Source of the DNA: Schistosoma haematobium
Lineage: Eukaryota; Platyhelminthes; Trematoda; Strigeidida; Schistosomatidae
Length of the DNA: 64,000 bases
Reading direction: 5' to 3'
Assembly: GCF_000699445.3 (NCBI RefSeq)
Contig: NC_067195.1
Span: 82,082,569 to 82,146,568 of the forward strand
How positions within the stretch are numbered: position 1 is the stretch's first letter; each line of letters opens with the position of its first letter. This document shows positions 23,266 to 34,869 of this stretch, in pieces. A program made the translations under genes and the position numbers. The notes under the pieces are model-generated. The model saw only the letters and a list, made by a program, of their open reading frames with translations. It did no database searches and was not told the origin of the DNA.

Positions 23266-24393
23266 CTGATAAAGAGGAATGGTTTAGCTTTTTGAAATTA
23301 TCCATGTCAGAAATGAATTCTGGATAAAAATGGAAATGATTTATGTAATTCAATCACAATAATTTATATTCTGTATAAAATATTATCTGAGTAGTCGAGA
23401 ATTGTGTTCTTAGTATGTTGTTAGCATGTATTTGTTCATTTTATGCCTGGTTGAAATTTCTATTGATCCACGTATCATTTGTGGATGAGGTAAAATCACT
23501 TGATGAACTGTTGATTTGTTCAGTTCTTATTATTCTTGCTTGTCTAGTGAGTACTAAGTCATGTTGTATTCAAAGTTATCGAACATTTAATCATATCAGT
23601 AGTATACGTCGTACACCTTAGTTTATGATTTAAATATTTTGGTTTCTGAAAGACGAAATCATGAAATTCTACGAAATATGCTCTATGTAGATTTTATTTG
23701 GGATTATTTATTCTGCAAATATTTGTTATGGTTACTTACTAGTATAAATATGTATGTACAAGAGGTATATTGAAGGTAATTAAACAAAACCTGAAACGAT
23801 GTTTTATTAGGGAGTAAAATCAACTAGAGCAGCATTGTAAACTATGGAGAAATGATAGATACCTTAATCTTGCTTTGGGATTCATCGGTGTTGAACTCAC
23901 TATGTATGATCTAATTTGGAAGTAACTAAGGAACTTTTAAACCATTCAGTTTAAGAACTAACAGTTAATGCTCTTTTTTTACCTCAGTCAAGTGGCAATT
24001 TAGCATGATTGTTGTTCGATATCATACATCAGTTACTATCTCAGTTTCTCTACACGGTTAAACTTTATGTGTCAAATGTCTCCACAACAAAACCCATGAA
24101 TATATAACTTGAATTCGCGTATTATTATGTATATGATTACGATTATAATATATTTTGTAGATATTTCTTTGTCGAATTCTTAAAACTAAACTGTAACCCA
24201 ATGCTTTTCATGCTAACCTCAATCAGTTTCTATAAGATTTCATAACCATCTTCCAATGTACTTGGTGGTTAACTACCTCACACTCAATGCTACTTGGTTT
24301 TCAACAATTATTTATCTGAAATTGTTCCATAATGTTAATTAAATAAAGACTTCATAAATCTCTATAGTAATTAAAATACCAGTCAATCATGAC

Positions 24394-24394
<1 letters not shown>
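23266..24394. other. AT-rich DNA with faint family B remnants
   Basis: Faint minus-strand family B traces at 23820-23915 and 24225-24300. No coding sequence recognised. Confidence 0.45.

Positions 24395-24479
<85 letters not shown>
24395..24479. repeat. (ATT)n followed by (AGT)n microsatellite
   Basis: About 14 ATT units (24395-24436) run directly into about 14 GTA/AGT units (24437-24479). Confidence 0.95.
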
Positions 24480-25077
24480 ATCAATGCAATCTCAGTACTC
24501 ATTGCACAAATCTGGATGTATCTATAGATAGTCACAGTGTTGCATAGGTATTTGTTTTAAAAAAAAAAGATTATTTTTTTTCATTTAAAAATGAATTTCA
24601 TACCGGAAACTAGTTTAGTTCTAATATTAACATTTATATTTCTCATAATCAGCGTATATCCAATGAGGGAAAAAAGGAAACAAATCACTAATTCTTTCAC
24701 AACTAATAATGATAAATAATCAATCATAATCTATAAAACTTGTAATTTATTATGAACCTTTGCATAAATTGATTTGTCTTGCTTTTTTTTTTATTGTTTC
24801 AGTAATTTTCTTTTTGTTGCTAATATAAAGTAACTTTCTCGTCTGATTATGTCTAATTGCTTTTCGCTTAAACTTATGTAGATAAGTGTGTTTTACGTTT
24901 TGTTTGAAGATAACTGTAGTTATCAAAATTTACTTAAGTATCATATATATAACTGAGTGATAAACGCTTATTAGTGGATATCATTCTTCATTTATTCCGC
25001 ACAATTACTAAAAAAAGTGTTTTCAATTCAAACCCATCCCTTAGTTTATAAATACAAGCAATCGGGGAAGCAGCAAT
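24480..25077. other. AT-rich DNA, no gene seen
   Basis: No coding potential. The frame at 24988-25251 is a translation of the neighbouring GTA repeat (poly-Thr) and is not a gene. Confidence 0.5.
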
Positions 25078-25078
25078 G

Positions 25079-25129
<51 letters not shown>

Positions 25130-25147
25130 CTAGTAGTAGTAGTAGTG
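25078..25147. repeat. (GTA)n microsatellite
   Basis: About 23 GTA units with one GTAC interruption. It runs directly into family D copy 2. Confidence 0.95.
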
Positions 25148-25420
25148 TGATGAACGAGAACACCAATGGGGATAACTAAACGCATTACAGAATATCTTGG
25201 TAGAATCTGAGAACCATACAGTAAACAGTTCATTTGCAACATATCCATCAATTGTCTCAGACTTTGTTATTCCTTCGTTTCCATATCAAACACTCTGTTC
25301 TCGTTCTCTTCTCTTCAATTTCCTCAACCTTCTGTTGCCAGGCATTTCACTTTTGATTGGTGATACATACTACCTATATCTGTCGACATCAGTAGCACAC
25401 ACTACAGTAGTGTTGCAGTG
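25148..25420 (-). repeat. Dispersed repeat, family D copy 2
   Basis: Close relative of 225-515 (shared CCATCAATTGTCTCA, TTCTCTTCTCTTCAAT, TGTCGACATCAGTAGCACAC). GTA-type triplets border it on both sides (25147 and 25405-25460). Confidence 0.8.
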
Positions 25421-25434
25421 ATATTAATGTGAGT

Positions 25435-25735
25435 AGTATTACTTGTCGTAGTAGTAGTGTAGTGAACGAACACGCAGGTGGAGATCAATATATTGTTTTG
25501 TATAAAATTACATTGCCGTGATAAATTATGAAGACCATGAGCCAAATGCTTTATTTGAACATCCCCCATCAGTCTTCCTTTACATTACTGATGATTCTGC
25601 TAGGTCTCAGTTCCTATCTGTTTCATCTTCTGTTTTCTTCAGTTCAATCTTCCTTTGACAGGTAGGTATACTACTTCTGACTTGTGTTAAATACTACTTA
25701 CATCTGTCAACATAGGTAGCATATACCACAGTAGT
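25435..25735 (-). repeat. Dispersed repeat, family D copy 3 (diverged)
   Basis: Tandem to copy 2, separated by GTAGTAGTAGTGTAGTGAAC. It has the same order of landmarks (TTCAGTTCAATCTTCC, CATCTGTCAACATAGGTAGC) but is more diverged, and again ends in AGTAGTAG. Confidence 0.65.
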
Positions 25736-25740
25736 AGTAT

Positions 25741-27148
25741 TAGTATCAGATTGTATGGACAAACGGTTTTATATATTTCATAAATTTCTATCTCGTCCTG
25801 TGTCTCTTGTCTTCTGTATATTTATGAAGCTAATATTGGACGATATTACTTGGTAAAATGGGCGTATTCTTTATACTACATTTTAACACTTTATCATTCA
25901 ATGATAAGTCATTGAAGCTGATAATAATTTATTCTTTCTGATCTGGATTCATAGTCGATGATTCTTTAAACAAACATTCTTGTAGATTTATTTTCTGAGA
26001 GATTACTTCTTTTTTTCATGGCAATTAAAGAGCCATTGAGGAATGAAGAGCATTTAGATTGACGTTTTTTCTAAATTATAGTTTATAATTTATTATCAGT
26101 GCATATACATATATACATATGTGCATGATCTCATAAGTTTACATCGGATGAAAAATGTAAGTTCGTTTTCATGATTGCAGATAAAATCAAATGTTGTTAA
26201 ACCGAGTCATACCAATAATTCCCATGAAAAAAATTAATTGAAATTCATGACAAATTTCATTTGGTTCTTGAATTACAACGAATTGATTACTGAGTATTGA
26301 TCAAGGTAATATTTGTGTTAATAGAATTCTATCTATGAAATTACAATCTAGTCCCTAGTCTAGGTGATAAAAACATCGGGTAGGCTATATTAAAATATGA
26401 AATTTTAAGAGGTTGTTTATACGATACCCTGAACATAAGCATCATATCAGTTGACACTCATCAATATACGTATATAGAGTCTTGAAAGAGTTGATGATAC
26501 CAGATTAGTTCCAAACCAAATAATCCAGCTTCTCAATGCGAAACATTACCAGTGTGCTGATCACGTTACAATTGACCTTTTGAGAGGTAGGCTTGAACCT
26601 TTCAGACACCATCGATCCTTTAAAGATACCAAGAACGTGTACTGAAAAGTGCTAAGCAAAACGAAACATGGATCTAGCAGTGATTATATTTCTAATTTCA
26701 ACCGTCTAACAACTCTACATAACGTATACTATGTGACTACAATGCAACTTGATCAACTGAATGTGATAAGCACAACATTAATCACTACTCAGTGTCCAAC
26801 TAATCATACATATCATATATCACATATTCAAGACAAACTATCAGTTATTTATAAAAATATTTCCATAGGCAATTTCGTTCTGTTTGTAATATTATTTCGG
26901 ATGTCGTTGTATAGCAAAAAGATTGTAAAACACTACAAGTGAATAAAACATCATCAGTCTCATTATGAATTCCAAATACCTTCATTCACTAATTTATTTA
27001 TGTCGTTCGAGTAACTACATGTATAGTGAGATAGAAACCAAAGATAAGTATTTTCTTTATTCACTACATAAGATAAAACATTTAACAAAAGCTGATGAAG
27101 GAATTTTCGTTGTGAAGATTGTAAAAACTTTCATATTTTATATTGCTT
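25741..27148. other. AT-rich DNA, no gene seen
   Basis: The short frames at 26649-26942 and 26965-27183 show no domain. A possible decayed repeat near 26495-26640 could not be assigned. Confidence 0.45.
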
Positions 27149-27335
27149 ACTTACTTACACCTGTTACTCCTAACGGAGCATAGGCCGCCGACCAGCATTC
27201 TCCAACCCACTCTGTCCTAGGACTTCTTTTCTAATTCCATTCAATTCTTGTTCATTTTTCTTATGTCTATCTCCATTTCCCGGCGTAATCTGTTCTTTGG
27301 TCTTCCTCTTTTCCTTTGGCCTTGAGGATTCCATT
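27149..27335 (-). pseudogene. C-terminal tail of SR2/RTE-like reverse transcriptase
   Basis: Minus strand encodes the terminal block of the same protein seen at 50.2-51.2 kb: a QRKRGRPKNRLRREMEIDI segment, a stop, then DRVGWRMLVGGLCS, ending in the TTACTTACTTACACCTGTTA tail. One stop codon (AGG/TAG change) interrupts it. It is a severely 5'-truncated copy. Confidence 0.75.
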
Positions 27336-27364
27336 TGAGAGTTTGTTAGAAGTTAGGCACCGGC

Positions 27365-27415
27365 TTACAAGGAGTAACAGGCATAAGTACATTAGTAAGT
27401 AAGTAAATAAGTTAA
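27365..27415 (+). mobile_element. Short SR2/RTE-like 3' tail, opposite orientation
   Basis: CAAGGAGTAACAGGCATAAG then (TAAG)n on plus is the same 3' tail as in 27149-27335 but inverted, giving a head-to-head pair. Confidence 0.65.
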
Positions 27416-27419
27416 AAGA

Positions 27420-27954
27420 AGACATTATTTGTGATAATTATATTTGAAATGATTTCAATATTCAAATCAGATCTATAATTTGATTGATAATTTTGATTAG
27501 GATTATTATCATGAAGAAGTTCAAATAAAGTTTGCTAGTGAAAATGTTGAAATTAATAAAAAATTTCAATCGTTGAGATTATTCCAAATATAATTTTCAT
27601 AAATTACATTCTCTTAGTTTACATCATAAATTGATTTTAATTCTTTAAGGAAAACCATAAAGTACTGGTTTAATGATGTAAATGTTAAACGTTCTCGCTC
27701 AAATCTAAAAGTTCTAGATTTAGTCCCTAATGATACAGTGTTGAATATACACTATTGATAAGTTCAAAATTGACATGAACACAATTGTCTAATGCTTTCT
27801 AGTTTTTATGATCAGTGTATGACGTGACCTATAAAATGTTGAATAAACAAAATAAGTGATGTTTTTCTTTTTTTTAATACAAAATACCAATACTAACAAC
27901 AAAAGATCAATTATTTTTCTTAGGAACTCATACAATATTAATAATATTTCGATA
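27420..27954. other. AT-rich DNA with one faint family B remnant
   Basis: A weak plus-strand family B trace at 27655-27810. Otherwise no recognised content. Confidence 0.45.
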
Positions 27955-28240
27955 GTTGAGATCATGAGTCAATTGAAGCTAAACCAACATGGAAAACCTG
28001 GATGCACTCGATAGCCGTTTCGTCCTAGTATAGGACTCCTCAGCAGTGCGCATCCACGACCGCGCTCCCCCGCGAGATTCGAACCCAGGACATATTAGTC
28101 TCGCGCACGAGCGCTTAACCATTAGACCACTGAGTCGTTCAGTGCTTCCAGGTTTTCCATGGTGGTCTAGCTTCAATTGACTCACGATCTCAACTATTGA
28201 AATTACTAAAATCTCCACAAAACCCCTTCTGATATTAATA
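27955..28240. repeat. Family B inverted pair with long terminal arms
   Basis: The minus terminal segment, hammerhead and tRNA-like region (27955-28135) is followed by a plus-strand terminal segment (28136-28240: CAGTGCTTCCAGGTTTTCCA onward). The outermost ~100 bp on each side are inverted copies. Confidence 0.8.
28004..28050 (-). ncRNA. Hammerhead ribozyme, family B, partly impaired
   Basis: On minus: core CTGAGGA, perfect stem II GTCC/GGAC, GAAA intact. Stem III ACGG/CTAT has one mismatch, and the first stem I pair is G-G. All core nucleotides are conserved, so weak activity is possible. Confidence 0.45.
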
Positions 28241-28510
28241 CTTGTTCCATAAATTAATAAAATGTCATGTAATTAAAGTGAAATAAATAAATAAACAAAT
28301 TCAATGAATCATTTTAAATATATATAGTTACATTATGAAACATTTATGTAAACAAATCGAAATGTTGGTCTATGTTCATGTGTGTATTTTTATTAGTAAG
28401 TTACTGAATTAATTATTGACTCATAATTAAATAAATAGGGATTCATTAAAATTGAAACCACAATCAAAATAGTTTCACAGTATTTGAGCGCCGAGTTAAT
28501 GTGAGACATT

Positions 28511-28723
28511 AAAGAGGAAGAATGTACTTGTAAAATCTCAGAGAAAGAACTTGAAGTAAATCCAACGTTTCGCCTGGCAATCTGGTCCAAGCCTTTTCAA
28601 GGAAATATCTCCTTAAAATATTTGGAATATTTCTTTGAAAAAGCTTGGACCAGATTGCCAGGCGAAACGCTGGATTTACTTCAAATTCTTCCTCTGAGAT
28701 TTTACAAATACATTCTTCCTTTT
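28511..28723. repeat. Palindromic element, two ~98-bp arms
   Basis: The left arm (28511-28608) and right arm (28626-28723) are inverted copies with a few mismatches and one small indel around a 17-bp spacer. Conserved parts include ACGTTTCGCCTGGCAATCTG on the left and its complement on the right. No reading frame. The family is not recognised, but the sequence looks like a common schistosome interspersed element. Confidence 0.8.
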
Positions 28724-28779
28724 TAACGCAATGAAAATAATTATCATTATTACATAATTTAAATAATTATTTCTTAATA

Positions 28780-29280
28780 GTTGAATTCATGAGTCAATTG
28801 AAGCTGGACCACCATAGGAAACCTAGAAGCATTGGACAACCGTTTCATCCTTGTATGGGACCCTCTCAGCGTTGATTATAATCATTATATGCTGACTAGT
28901 GACTAGCTTCAAGAGGCATTACATGGAGTTCTAATGAAAAGCAATAACTAGTGGAGTTCAACCAGGTCTGTTTTGAGATAGTTACTCACTGAAAACAATG
29001 GTGGATGGTAGCTCAATTTCGTGGATTAGTTGAAGTAAGACATTAACAGCGTTGGGTGTCGTTCAGCTCAATGGTCTAGAGGTTAGGCGTTCATGTGCTA
29101 GACCGATGGGTTCTAGGTTTGAGTCCCGCGGGCGAGATCGTGGATGCGGACTGCTGAGGAGTCCTTATGCTAGGACGGAACGGCCATCCAGTGCCTCCAG
29201 GTTTTCCTTGGTGGTCTAGTTGCAATTGACTCATGAATTCAAGTATCAAAAATTACTACAATATCCACAAAATCCCTCTC
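28780..29280. repeat. Family B inverted pair, long plus copy
   Basis: Minus terminal segment and hammerhead remnant (28780-28875), then a near-complete plus unit (28890-29280): body, tRNA-like region (GGTCTAGAGGTTAGGCGTTC), hammerhead and terminal segment ending in TCCACAAAATCCC. The plus hammerhead keeps CTGAGGA and GTCC/GGAC but has GGAA instead of GAAA, so it is inactive. Confidence 0.8.
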
Positions 29281-29889
29281 TGATTAAATAATTATATTAT
29301 AAATACTTTATTAATGAAATTAAGATAAAAATAATAATTAAATTAAACATGACATGCATATTTGTGGACTCATTACTAGAAATAAACAATTAACTAGGAA
29401 ACAATCATAATAGACTACTGCAATGTTTATCATCGATATTAAGTGTATGTTGATATTGTTTAATACTTAAGTGAAAACAATCTATTTGAAGAAAACTCAT
29501 ATTATGGACTAATCGCAGTTAAACAACTATTGACCTAGTGAAGAATTGGTAATTGAAAATTAAGATAGGTATTGAGTAGACAGTGAATCATCCGTTTGAT
29601 TACTAATTAAGCCGTATTATACATGGTTGAGGAATTGTGCACTAGAACAAAACTGGTTTTTCAGTACTTTTATCTGTTTGACTGTTGGCTTGCGCTGTAA
29701 TCAGTCCATGATTTGAATTTTTTTACGAAAATTAAATACCCCCATAATTCTCTCATCCGGAAAAATACAGAAACTTAGAAAATAAAGTCATTTTAAGGTC
29801 TAAATATTTTCGAATAACTGTAAATTTACATATATTTATCCGTTAAAATCCAATTATCTCTCCTTATGGTACAATACAACACGGTTCAT
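29281..29889. other. AT-rich DNA, no gene seen
   Basis: No coding sequence or clear repeat. Confidence 0.45.
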
Positions 29890-30390
29890 ATGTCTGACTT
29901 CAATTGATCCATGATATTATACGACCATCTTTGATTGTCTTCGGTGGGTAATCGACCCACATCCTACACGATTGGAATGTACTGATCTTGAATTCTCAAT
30001 AGAACTCAGGAAACGTCTTCTCACAGCCAGTTACTAACGAGCACTTCATGACTGTCAGTAAGGAGTTGTGAAGTTCTGGTGAAAATCCGTGATCAGTGGA
30101 GCTTATCCGTATCGGGTGTGATGCAGTTACTTACCAAAGACAATAGAAGATAGTCATACAGTGTTGTGGATTGATGAAAGTTAGACATTAACATTGTTAG
30201 ATTCCAACTCAGGGGTTAAGAGGCCAAGCGTTCTCTCGAGAAACTTAAGGTCCTGGGTTTGGGCCCCTATTTCGGATCCTAAGTGCGCATTGCCGAGGAG
30301 TTCCATGCTAGGACGAAACGGCTTTTCAATACTCCTAGGTTTTACAATGGCGGTCTAACACTAACCTATTCATGCTACCAATCTAAAATC
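29890..30390. repeat. Family B inverted pair, decayed
   Basis: Minus body part (29890-30055) then plus unit (30060-30390) with tRNA-like remnant, hammerhead region and terminal segment. The plus core is CCGAGGA (U4 changed) while GACGAAAC is kept, so it is inactive. Confidence 0.65.
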
Positions 30391-30889
30391 AACCATGTGT
30401 TTATTAAGAGGTATACTTGAGTTCGATTTTACTGTGTTCTAGTTGTGGTTCATCGGGATTCTTGATTGTTGTGTGGTTGAGTGATAGGATTGAACTGTGC
30501 TGTTCACATAATGTAAAGGCTTGGATGGCGTCTAGTTCTCCTGAAAACCGATATAAAATTACCCTCTTCCATGTCATGATCACAAGCACGTGTGTGATGC
30601 TTAAGTTAAAAAGTATTGTGTACAGACTTCTAAATATTTCTAAAAATGAAGATAGTTCGCATCACAAGCTGACAACCTTAAGAAAACTATTCAAAGTAGG
30701 GTAGTCTTGGGCAGGTATTTCTTTTTCTTATCATACAACTTTATGATCAAGTGTACTTATAATAAAATAGGAAGTTGTATCTTGAAATGAAATGTCTTGC
30801 GATAAGTGGGATGTATGTTTAAATTATTCAGGTCCAATCCATTAGCGGTGAAGGTTAGTTAGTTTTTAATGGTTATGAAAAAAAGAAAC
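30391..30889. other. Unassigned sequence, short open frame only
   Basis: A 95-residue frame (30417-30704, plus) has no recognised domain. It may be the edge of the GC-richer block that follows. Confidence 0.35.
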
Positions 30890-31245
30890 TGGGTTAAAAG
30901 CGGTTTTACTGACCTATAGGTGTGACCACACGGTTCAAGAGAAAACTGCTCGGCGTCAAGTACAAATGAACTTATTCCCAGAAGGTTTATGATGTGTTAG
31001 CTCCGTATTTCAGAACGTCTCATCACCGGATATGTAAATCAGAGGGTTAAAATTAAGTGCAACATTTTAGGGGTTGATATTTTTAAACCCTTCCTTTCGT
31101 TGTAATAAGGCAGTATCGCTGCAGCTGCTGGTTACCTGAGAGAAGCACTTTATTTCTGTCACTCCTGTTTACAATCAGCAGTACAACTTTACCCTGTTAT
31201 TGTTAGCCTTGCCATTTCCCAACTGATCTGTCTGGTAATGTTAGG
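30890..31245. repeat. Probable interspersed repeat, unclassified
   Basis: A GC-richer, non-coding block with features such as CTCGGCGTCAAGTACAAATG and CAGTATCGCTGCAGCTGCTG. It reads like schistosome repetitive DNA I have seen, but no second copy lies in this window and no termini are visible. Confidence 0.3.
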
Positions 31246-31544
31246 ACTTAAAGGAACACATGTTTCAGGTAATATAGTTCGATTGGGTCAATACAATGAT
31301 TAAGCTCAAGCGACATGTCAAGGTAGTAGCTATAGTCTAAAGCAGTGAGAGTAAACAAAACTGAAGCGTACCATACTAAGGCAAAGTGTATAAAAAATAT
31401 CTGAATAAAAGGTGTTCGTGTATAGTATTGTTCTTGAAATAACAAACAAAATATTTAAACTACTGATTAGTTAAACATTGAAAAATATAGAAAAAATATC
31501 AATAATTTAGTAAAATAATTAAATTATTTTAGATCTAATATTTG
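31246..31544. other. AT-rich DNA, no gene seen
   Basis: Nothing recognised. Confidence 0.45.
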
Positions 31545-31900
31545 AATTCATGAGTTAATTAGAGCTAGACTACCATTGAAAACCTGGAAGTACTGGATGG
31601 CCGTTCCGTCCTACTATGGGACTCCTCAACAGTGCGCATTCACTATCCCGCCCGTGGGATCAGAACCTCTAGACCACTGGGCTGGCAGGTATCCAATGGT
31701 GTTAATGTAGAACTTCAACCAATCCACGAAACTGAACCACTGTCCACCATTGTTTTCAGTGAGTAACTATCTCACAACAGACCTGGTTGAACCCCACTAA
31801 TCAGTGTTTTTCATTAGAACTCCGTGTAATACCTCTTGAAGTTAGTCACTAGTGAGCAGATGATGATTATTATCAGAAGAATGTTTTGTGAAGATTTTAG
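31545..31900 (-). repeat. Family B copy of the dead-ribozyme sublineage
   Basis: Sister of 19620-19985. It shares TTGAGGA, GGAA and the B-box deletion (CCCGTGGGATCAGAACCTCT on plus). After the body it begins the next unit (ATCAGAAGAATGTTTTGTGA near 31874) before fading out. Confidence 0.8.
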
Positions 31901-32609
31901 CAATTTAATAATTGAATTCATGAGTCAAATTTGTAATCGATAATACAAACGGCAACATAAAATTATTATCAAAATAATGTTAGATGAATTTAATCGATAT
32001 CGAAATCAAATTATTAAAGTAAAACGAAACGGTTCATTTAAACACTGATATTATTGATATTTGAATACATATTACTATCTATATATGAATGCTTGCCTAA
32101 TATTAAGATATTCAGGATTACATTTAACTTTTTTTCCTTTCATTAATGGAGTTTATTTTCGTTACAGTCAATAAAATTAACCATATCAATCTATATACTG
32201 CTGAATTGTAGGTCATATTGAATAAATGAATTTAAGTTGTTTCATGTATCTATCGTTTCCTTTGTTAGTATTATGTTTTCATTTACTTTTAGTGATATAC
32301 ATACATCCATACCTGACCTTAGTTTAACTAATTAAGGTCTATTACTTACTTAATTGGTTGATTAAATTAGTGTGAGTGTTACAAATAGAGACAGGATACG
32401 ATGAAAATAAACAAGGGAACATAGTTTATAAGTTTCATGAATCTATACGTGTTTGTTTATTTGATTATCAAGTTATCGAGATATTTTGACGTTTAGTTTG
32501 TTACTTAGTAGCAGATTAATAGTATAATAATTTATTTCATTACACACGTAAACATTAATGCAAAGGGGTGTCTAAATATACATGTACCACAAAAATCATT
32601 GAATTTGTT
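31901..32609. other. AT-rich DNA, no gene seen
   Basis: No coding potential or recognised repeat. Confidence 0.5.
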
Positions 32610-33010
32610 TGTGCTCTGGGATACTAACCGGAGCAAAGGGTTTCATTAGGAGTCCACTTCCAAAGCTTATGACCTGAAGATCTAATCCACAAGACAGTGG
32701 AGCAGAGTTAAAATATGCGACACATGGTAACTGATGACCAGGACAAGGTTCATATGCCATTTGTCCCCTCAGGATCCTGGAGCTCGTGTGACCACTGGTT
32801 TGAGATCAGGGTTTTCCAAATCATCTGGATGGATCTCCGGTACTGATCAACTTGACTTAAGCACCAAACACTGACTTTCCATTCTCTCAACTTCTTGAGC
32901 AAAATCACTGACATAAGAAGGCAGTGAGTAGGACATCCTTGACAGTGGCCATAGACGCGTGGCCATATGAGAGCATTTCGAAAGGGAGAGAGGACTCTTC
33001 CCACCATTCA
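32610..33010 (-). repeat. Probable transposon-derived fragment with minus-strand frame
   Basis: A GC-richer block. On minus, the frame 33007-32750 encodes an 85-residue peptide including YGHCQGCPTHCLLM, LLKKLREWKVSVWCLSQVDQ and WSHELQDPEGTNGI. I recall near-identical peptides as common repeat translations in schistosome databases. No catalytic motif is visible and the parent element is not identified. Confidence 0.4.
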
Positions 33011-33129
33011 CTTTATTTGAAATTAAAATCAGGGAGACAGAAAAGGTAGATTGGGGAGAGGATTTGTAATTTAAAAAGAGATTTGTTGAAAAAAATAAAA
33101 TGAATATTTTTCATGATTGTCATCGAAGT
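33011..33129. other. AT-rich DNA, no feature seen
   Basis: Nothing recognised. Confidence 0.4.
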
Positions 33130-33325
33130 AGGCTTCCATTGTACTGAGGTAGATACCTGTCTCTAGCCGACATAGATTAGCTCCACTGGTCACATTTTCT
33201 TACTAGAACTCCGAGAATTCCCTCACGAAGTTAGTCACTAGTGAGCATATGGTAATTATCAGTGTTTCCAGGTTTTCAATGGTGGTCTAACATCAATTGA
33301 TTCTGGATCTCAATCAAATACAATA
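33130..33325. repeat. Family B fragments, inverted
   Basis: Minus body fragment (CACTAGTGAGCATATGGTAA end) joined near 33262 to a plus terminal segment (GTGTTTCCAGGTTTTCAATG). The ribozyme and tRNA-like parts are missing. Confidence 0.6.
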
Positions 33326-34120
33326 ACACTTTAAAACATGATATAATGAAAAGGAATTTTTAAAAAAAGTAAATATAATGTAAATATAGATAGCTCAGTT
33401 TCATGTTTGTAAACTGGATAAAATAATTGAAGTTAGTTTCACATCATCAACTAACTGTGAAACATTCATTCTCCTCTTCTTTCTGAATTGAATGTCTAAT
33501 TCTTCCATAAGTTTATTGGATATAATCAATCTCCATTAAATAATATTTCTACTGATAAACCTTAGTTAACATGTTGAAGCTGAATACGATGTAACTATTT
33601 ACCTGAACAACTATGAATGATTAGAAAGAAATAATAAACAATGTTAAATTATATACAAGAATTATTAATTGCTTTTATGTATCTGTAGTTAAGGTTAATA
33701 CATATTGTGTATAATGTTCCTTGTTATATCTTTATTGAATGAAAGCTTCATAAATATGGATATTTTATAAATGATATTAAACATAGATACAATATAATTG
33801 TGATTGATAGACAATTTTTTTTTAATTTTACACTGTTTAAAGTTGTCATAGTTTATTGTTTTTTTTAAGACTATAATCTGGGTTTAAATCAAACAACCAT
33901 TTGATTCCCTTCAATTTTCAATGTTAACTTAAGTGATACTAATTGATGAATATAAAAAATTTATTTTAAAAGTTTTTCTACGATATTTTCATTAAATCAA
34001 TATAGTAAATTATTGACTGATTTAATTATTGTATTAATTAGATTTAAATAGACGAATTGTTGGAAATTAAGAATCTATGTGAAAACAAACCCAGCAATCT
34101 GACATATATATATATTAGTG
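33326..34120. other. AT-rich DNA, no gene seen
   Basis: No coding potential or recognised repeat. Confidence 0.5.
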
Positions 34121-34124
34121 GTCT

Positions 34125-34700
34125 TGAGTGCTGTTCGAGGTATGAGGGCCTTTATCACTTCCCGGTCGCTCACACTATGAAAGGGTTCTTCTAGAGGTAC
34201 CTGAAGAGCTTTAGTGACTTAAGAGCGTAATCGCAGTGCCAAAGTGTTGGGGACGTTAGATCCCCAGAACTCGCTTAGGAAAGGACCTAATTTTGTAGTT
34301 TCATTTAGAAAATTTCAATTTCTTTATTTTCGCGCCAAAGGCGCTCTTGTCACCTTCATGTCGTATTTCCCACTGGGAAATATCTTAAATGCTATTGGTC
34401 CGTTGCGTCTTTTAGTATGCTGTTTGGTAACTCCCCCCAAGGACGGTTTTGTACGTTTTGAATTGCGATTGTTGTTATCGCTCGTTTCTGGCTGTTCGCA
34501 GAATATACTTTCCCATTCCAAGCTTGGAATTCCTCTAGTTAGCGGAGCTCGGACGCATCAAATAGCTAGATTATTGGTCTTGGTCACTGAGTCTTTGTTC
34601 TCGTTCGCAGATAAAGTGAACTCATGTTAGCTTCAAACCTGACACAAAGGGACAACTACTTGAAGCCAGTCGCATACGACCTTTCTGTGGGTTATATATA
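34125..34700 (+). mobile_element. GC-rich block, possible solo LTR or unclassified element
   Basis: A sharply bounded GC-richer block in AT-rich DNA. It contains the hairpin-like CGCGCCAAAGGCGC, CCCACTGGGAAAT and CCCCCCAAGGACG. AGTGG occurs at both edges (34126 and 34702), which would fit a 5-bp target duplication. A 128-residue plus frame (34244-34630) lacks recognisable domains. The element class is inferred from composition and size only. Confidence 0.4.
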
Positions 34701-34704
34701 TAGT

Positions 34705-34775
34705 GGTATGTCATAGATCGACTCGTGAATTCAATTATGAAAATACTACAATCTCCAAAAATCCCCATACTGATT
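34705..34775 (+). repeat. Family B terminal fragment
   Basis: Plus-strand terminal segment (CTACAATCTCCAAAAATCCC type) next to the GC-rich block. Confidence 0.5.
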
Positions 34776-34869
34776 ATAAAAATATGTTAATGATAATAAA
34801 GGACTAATGACAAAGTGATGTGAGCAATTTAGAAAAACTGTAATTATCGAATGGAACTTTATAGTAAAG

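Noticed and set aside
24988..25251. 87-residue frame with a poly-threonine run
   Set aside because: It is the translation of the GTA microsatellite plus a family D repeat.
26649..27183. Two consecutive plus-strand frames (97 and 72 residues)
   Set aside because: AT-rich composition, no domain, no splice context, and the second runs into an RTE tail.
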